DNA of 10,442 nucleotides, from NCBI GenBank assembly GCA_905210875.1, contig CAJLYN010000064.1, forward strand, positions 1 to 10,442, in the 5' to 3' direction. Positions 6,857 through 10,442 of the stretch are shown here, in pieces; the stretch's first letter is position 1; each line of letters opens with the position of its first letter. Position numbers and translations under genes: made by a program. The stretch is from an uncultured Bacteroides sp. GTDB taxonomy: Bacteria > Bacteroidota > Bacteroidia > Bacteroidales > UBA11471. Under the pieces are notes generated by a model, which was not told the DNA's origin, searched no databases, and saw only the letters and a list, made by a program, of their open reading frames with translations.

Positions 6857-7855
6857 ATGGGAAAATATAAAAGATATAAGAACAGCATCGAAAAATTCCT
6901 CTCGGGAGACTCGGGAAAACGATTTTTCAACTTTGCATACAGTATAGGTGCCGCCATCGTCATCTGGGGCGCCCTTTTCAAAATTCTGCACCTCCCCGGA
7001 GGCAACGTCATGCTCTCGATAGGTATGGGTGTGGAGGTTCTGATGTTTATCCTCACCGCATTTGACCGTCCGGCCAAGGAATACCACTGGGAAGAGGTAT
7101 TCCCCGTACTGGCATCGAAAGACCCCGAAGACCGGCCCGACTTCAAGGGCGGCGGAGGCATCGTCGTCAACGGCAACCTGGGAGGCGACGGCAACATAGT
7201 TGTTTCGGGCACCGATGCCCGGCGCATCGCCGGCATTCCCTCGAATATCGAGGTGAGTGAAGAAGACACCAAGAATCTGTCGGAAAGCATACAGAAGCTC
7301 TCGGCTGCCGCCGAACAGATTTCGCGCATGGCCGAGCTCACCGATGCCACACAGAAGTATCTCGACCAGATGGCCGCCATCTCGGAACAGATGTTGCAGT
7401 TCCGCCAGGCCACCCAGTCGCTCACCGACGTGTCGAACCTGCTGCTCAACTCCTACCGCCACATCACCGACAACAGCGACGGTATCACCCAACACACGCA
7501 GGGATATGTCGAACAGATGGAGTCGCTCAACCGCAACATTGCCGGTCTGAACACGATTTACGAGATACAGTTGAAAGGCATCAGTTCGCAACTCGACAAC
7601 ATCGACCGCGTGAACGTAGGTCTGCGCAACATACGACAAATGTACGAAGACTCGATGCAAGACAGTTCACGTTACTGCGAAGAGGTTGAAAAGATGACCC
7701 AATACATGGCCCAGCTCAATGCCGTATACCGCAACATGCTCACGGCCATGACCATCAACATGTATAACCCGTCGCCCCGACAAGAACAACCGCAACAGTC
7801 TCAACAACCGGCCACCGACAACGACAAAGACAAAGACACACAACCCAACGCATAA
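6857..7855 (+). CDS. gldL: T9SS motor protein PorL/GldL
   Basis: The gene starts at the ATG at 6857 (MGKYKRYKNS), 26 bases after gldK. The frame is open further upstream only inside gldK, so longer starts are rejected. The 332-residue protein has two transmembrane helices, about 25-46 and 50-69. Y28, K42, H45 and E60 match the polar residues described for the proton path of Flavobacterium GldL (Y13, K27, H30, E49). A glycine-rich linker follows (98-118, GGGGIVVNGN..GGDGN). After it comes a long cytoplasmic coiled-coil-like region (135-300) rich in Q, S and regularly spaced hydrophobics, then a Q/D/K-rich tail (306-332). In the T9SS, GldL is the stator-like pentamer surrounding the GldM helices and converts proton flow to rotation. 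Its position between gldK and gldM is the standard order. Confidence 0.97.
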   Translation: MGKYKRYKNSIEKFLSGDSGKRFFNFAYSIGAAIVIWGALFKILHLPGGNVMLSIGMGVEVLMFILTAFDRPAKEYHWEEVFPVLASKDPEDRPDFKGGGGIVVNGNLGGDGNIVVSGTDARRIAGIPSNIEVSEEDTKNLSESIQKLSAAAEQISRMAELTDATQKYLDQMAAISEQMLQFRQATQSLTDVSNLLLNSYRHITDNSDGITQHTQGYVEQMESLNRNIAGLNTIYEIQLKGISSQLDNIDRVNVGLRNIRQMYEDSMQDSSRYCEEVEKMTQYMAQLNAVYRNMLTAMTINMYNPSPRQEQPQQSQQPATDNDKDKDTQPNA

Positions 7856-7873
7856 CCACCAGCACAACGGACT

Positions 7874-9442
7874 ATGGCATCACACAACTCCAATATGTCG
7901 CCCCGACAGAAGATGATAAACCTCATGTATATCGTCTTGACTGCCATGCTGGCCCTGAACGTGTCGTCGGACGTGCTCAACGGTTTCCGCCAAGTCGAGG
8001 AAGGTCTCGTGCGCACGACCGAGAATGTCGCCGTGCAGAACGAGTCGCTCTACGCCGAGCTCACCACCTACTACCACAACAACCCCGAGAAATCGGGTGA
8101 GTGGTATCACAAGGCAACAGCCGTGCACCAGCACACCGACTCGCTCTATAACTACATCGCGACCCTGAAACAACGTATCGTGCGGGAAGCCGACGGAAAA
8201 GACGGCGACATCAACAACATCGAACGCCAGGACGACCTCGAAGCCGCCTCGTTCATCATGCTTTCGCCCACCACCCGTGAAGGAGAGAAACTGCGCAAGG
8301 CTCTCATCGAATACAGCGAAATGGTCAACACGATGATAAGCGATACGGTGAAACAACGCCTCATCAACGAATATCTCTACCCGAGAATGTCGAAAACCGC
8401 CGTGGGCGAAAAGAAAGCCACTTGGGAAGAGGCCAACTTTGAAAACATGCCGGTCATAGCGGCCATCACCCTGCTCACCAAGATACAGAGCGACCTGCGC
8501 TCGGCCGAAAGTGAAATTCTGCACACACTGCTGAAAAACATCGACAGCGGCGACGTGCGCGTCAACCAGCTCAACGCCTACGTCATACCCTCGTCCAAGA
8601 CGGTAATCCGCGGCGGAAAATACTCGGCCAACATTGTACTGGCCGCCATCGACACGACAATGGTACCCACAATCCACATCAATGGAGAAGAATTGAGCGG
8701 CAGTAAAGACGGACTCTACGAAGTAACCTGCAACCGCTCTGGTATCTATACCCTTGACGGCTACCTCGAAGTACCGCATGGGGACGGCACTTCGACCCAA
8801 CACCCGTTTCACACGAACTACACCGTGGTCGACCCCTCGGCTACCGTATCGGCCACGATGATGAACGTACTCTATGCAGGCATCGATAACCCGCTGAGCA
8901 TCTCGGTACCGGGTGTTCCCAACCACGCCGTATCGGCCACCGCCACGGGCGGACGCATCACCCGCGACAGAGACATCTGGCAGGTTAAACCCTCAAAAGT
9001 GGGTCAAGACGTGGTCATCACCGTGACGGCATCGATGAATGGTCGCAATCAGGTGGTAAACACCACCACATTCAGAGTGCGGCAACTGCCCGACCCCATG
9101 CCCTTCATCGCCTACAAGGACGACAACGGAAACATGCAACGCTACAAGGGCGGTCGCCCCTTTGCCAAGGCACGACTGCTTGCCGCTCCCGGCATCGAGG
9201 CTGCCATTGACGACGACCTGCTCAACGTCGAATACACGGTGCTGAGTTTCGAGACCGTCTTCTTCGACTCGATGGGTAACGCCATACCGGAGGTATCGGA
9301 CGGCAACCGATTCTCCCAACGGCAGAAAGACAGCTTCCGCCGGCTCTCGCGCGGCAAACGCTTCTACATATCGCGCGTCAGAGCCATCGGTCCCGACGGC
9401 ATAGAGAGAGACCTCTCCCCAATAGAGATTATTGTAAACTGA
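7874..9442 (+). CDS. gldM: T9SS motor and periplasmic shaft protein PorM/GldM
   Basis: This 522-residue protein has the diagnostic N terminus SPRQKMINLMYIVLTAMLALNVS (9-31). It is a single transmembrane helix preceded by R11, the equivalent of the arginine (R9 in F. johnsoniae) that pairs with the GldL glutamate. The rest is periplasmic. An N-terminal helical bundle domain (about 35-220) carries a conserved NMPVIAAITLLTKIQSDLRSAE segment (191-212). Three beta-rich domains follow (about 225-320, 321-405 and 406-522), the last ending in ERDLSPIEIIVN. The length agrees with the family (about 510-520 residues). GldM dimers link the inner-membrane motor to the GldK/GldN ring. The gene begins 18 bases after gldL and is probably translated from the same mRNA. 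Nothing in it looks damaged. Confidence 0.98.
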   Translation: MASHNSNMSPRQKMINLMYIVLTAMLALNVSSDVLNGFRQVEEGLVRTTENVAVQNESLYAELTTYYHNNPEKSGEWYHKATAVHQHTDSLYNYIATLKQRIVREADGKDGDINNIERQDDLEAASFIMLSPTTREGEKLRKALIEYSEMVNTMISDTVKQRLINEYLYPRMSKTAVGEKKATWEEANFENMPVIAAITLLTKIQSDLRSAESEILHTLLKNIDSGDVRVNQLNAYVIPSSKTVIRGGKYSANIVLAAIDTTMVPTIHINGEELSGSKDGLYEVTCNRSGIYTLDGYLEVPHGDGTSTQHPFHTNYTVVDPSATVSATMMNVLYAGIDNPLSISVPGVPNHAVSATATGGRITRDRDIWQVKPSKVGQDVVITVTASMNGRNQVVNTTTFRVRQLPDPMPFIAYKDDNGNMQRYKGGRPFAKARLLAAPGIEAAIDDDLLNVEYTVLSFETVFFDSMGNAIPEVSDGNRFSQRQKDSFRRLSRGKRFYISRVRAIGPDGIERDLSPIEIIVN

Positions 9443-9467
9443 TTATAACGACAAGAAACATACGATT

Positions 9468-10442
9468 ATGAAAATCACGGTAAAACATATGCTGGTTCTT
9501 CTCGGGCTGTGTACCTTGCTGCCAGTGTGCGAGGCACAAAACACGGTTGTGCGCCGCAGCAGCACGACGGCTAACCGCACCGACAAAAACGGCCTCACGG
9601 TCAGAGCCCAGACACTCTACCAAAGCGGCGAGCCTTCGGAAGCCGATATTCCGTGGACGCGCGGCATCTACCGGCAAATCGACCTCACGAAAGAAAAGAA
9701 CATGCCACTCTACTATCCCGAAGAGGTTATCGATGGACAGGAAAATCTCTTCCGCATTCTGCTGGGACTGGTAGCGACAAACAAAATCAAAGTCTACGAA
9801 TACCTCGATGGCCGGGAAATCTTTACCGAAGAGTACGAGGTAAAAGTTGAAGACATGCTTGAACGTTTCCACATCTTGTATGAACTGAAAGCCGGACGCA
9901 CCGCCAAGCGCAACACCTATATCATCGAAGAGAGCGACGTGCCGTGCAACGAGGTGCTGTCGTACTATGTCAAGGAAAAATGGATTTTCGACCAGCGCTC
10001 GTCGACCTGCTACCCCGTCATCGAAGCCATCTGTCCGGTGCTGCACCGTGTAGGTGATTTCGGTGGAGAACCGATACGGTATCCCATGTTCTGGGCCCGA
10101 TACGACGATATTCGTCCATATCTGGCACAACACTATATCATTACCGACAACATGAACAACATACGCAACTACACCTACGATGATTTTTTCAAACTGCGTA
10201 TGTTCGACGGAGAGATTTACAAGACCCAGAATCTGCAAAACATGTCGCTCATGCAGCTCTATCCCACCCCCGAGGCCCAGGACAGCGCCCGGAGAGTAAT
10301 AGAAAGCCAGTTGGCTCAATTTGACCGAAGCCTATGGGTAAATGATGAAGCCCAGGCCGAAGAGCCCAAAGCCAATAAGAAAGAAGTGAACGCAACAGCC
10401 GATGAAACCAAGACCACAGAGCCCGAAAAGAAAGTATCAACC
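9468..10442 (+). CDS. gldN: T9SS ring protein PorN/GldN (3' end cut by window)
   Basis: The frame is open from the ATG at 9468 to the last base, giving 325 residues with no stop yet. A signal peptide (core LVLLGLCTLLPV, cut after CEA at 21-23) leads to a periplasmic protein. The core has the GldN pattern: DIPWTRGIYRQIDLTKEKN (60-78), PLYYPEE (80-86), ENLFRILLGLV (92-102) and PMFWARYDDIRPYLA (206-220), followed by YTYDDFFKLRMFDGEIYKTQN (235-255). After about residue 290 a charged, K/E/T/A-rich tail begins and continues past the edge. Three cysteines (C160, C181, C189) in an exported protein could allow a disulfide. GldN pairs with GldK in the periplasmic ring and contacts GldM. It follows gldM by 25 bases and is the usual last gene of the porPKLMN cluster. 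Confidence 0.95.
   Translation, partial: MKITVKHMLVLLGLCTLLPVCEAQNTVVRRSSTTANRTDKNGLTVRAQTLYQSGEPSEADIPWTRGIYRQIDLTKEKNMPLYYPEEVIDGQENLFRILLGLVATNKIKVYEYLDGREIFTEEYEVKVEDMLERFHILYELKAGRTAKRNTYIIEESDVPCNEVLSYYVKEKWIFDQRSSTCYPVIEAICPVLHRVGDFGGEPIRYPMFWARYDDIRPYLAQHYIITDNMNNIRNYTYDDFFKLRMFDGEIYKTQNLQNMSLMQLYPTPEAQDSARRVIESQLAQFDRSLWVNDEAQAEEPKANKKEVNATADETKTTEPEKKVST

Noticed and set aside
9429..10319. A 296-codon minus-strand frame opposite gldN
   Set aside because: The + strand encodes a signal peptide and the GldN core in this stretch. The antisense frame shows no motif.

Overview
The window looks like a chromosomal piece of a Bacteroidota genome, most likely order Bacteroidales. The evidence is a complete-looking run of type IX secretion system (T9SS) core genes, lipoprotein signals followed by an acidic SKDDE-type export tag, the Bacteroidetes -7 promoter motif TAnnTTTG at two leaders, and no clear Shine-Dalgarno sites. 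Moderate GC content and frequent ATA isoleucine codons would fit a gut or oral lineage such as Barnesiellaceae or Porphyromonadaceae-like groups. The genus cannot be fixed from this window.

Layout, all genes on the + strand: (1) 1-126, the last 41 codons of carB (carbamoyl-phosphate synthase large chain), followed by a strong intrinsic terminator. (2) 374-2722, a secreted 782-residue DUF1680-type beta-L-arabinofuranosidase (GH127/GH146) standing alone without SusC/SusD neighbours. (3) 2723-3035, a non-coding gap with a long hairpin. (4) 3036-3860, a DUF2807 'head GIN' envelope protein built from repeated SSAGDI turns. (5) 3938-4348, a small lipocalin-like lipoprotein behind a good -7 promoter element, closed by a terminator that should work in both directions. 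(6) 4449-10442, a tightly packed operon porP - gldK/porK - gldL/porL - gldM/porM - gldN/porN, with the last gene cut by the window edge.

The last five genes act as one machine. In the known T9SS, GldL and GldM form the proton-driven rotary motor in the inner membrane. GldM crosses the periplasm to the GldK-GldN ring under the outer membrane. PorP/SprF is an outer-membrane barrel component of the system. The residues tied to proton coupling in GldL and GldM are present here. No T9SS substrate with a recognisable C-terminal sorting domain lies in the window, so cargo and the remaining components (Sov/SprA, PorV, PorU, SprE/PorW) must be encoded elsewhere.

Nothing here demands a new biological system. 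The points most worth a second look are the unclear transcription start of the T9SS operon, squeezed against a terminator and a leader hairpin; the SSAGDI repeat protein, whose serine codons differ from copy to copy; and the T-tract-less hairpin after the arabinofuranosidase gene. The window was read without database searches, so family assignments rest on recognised motifs.
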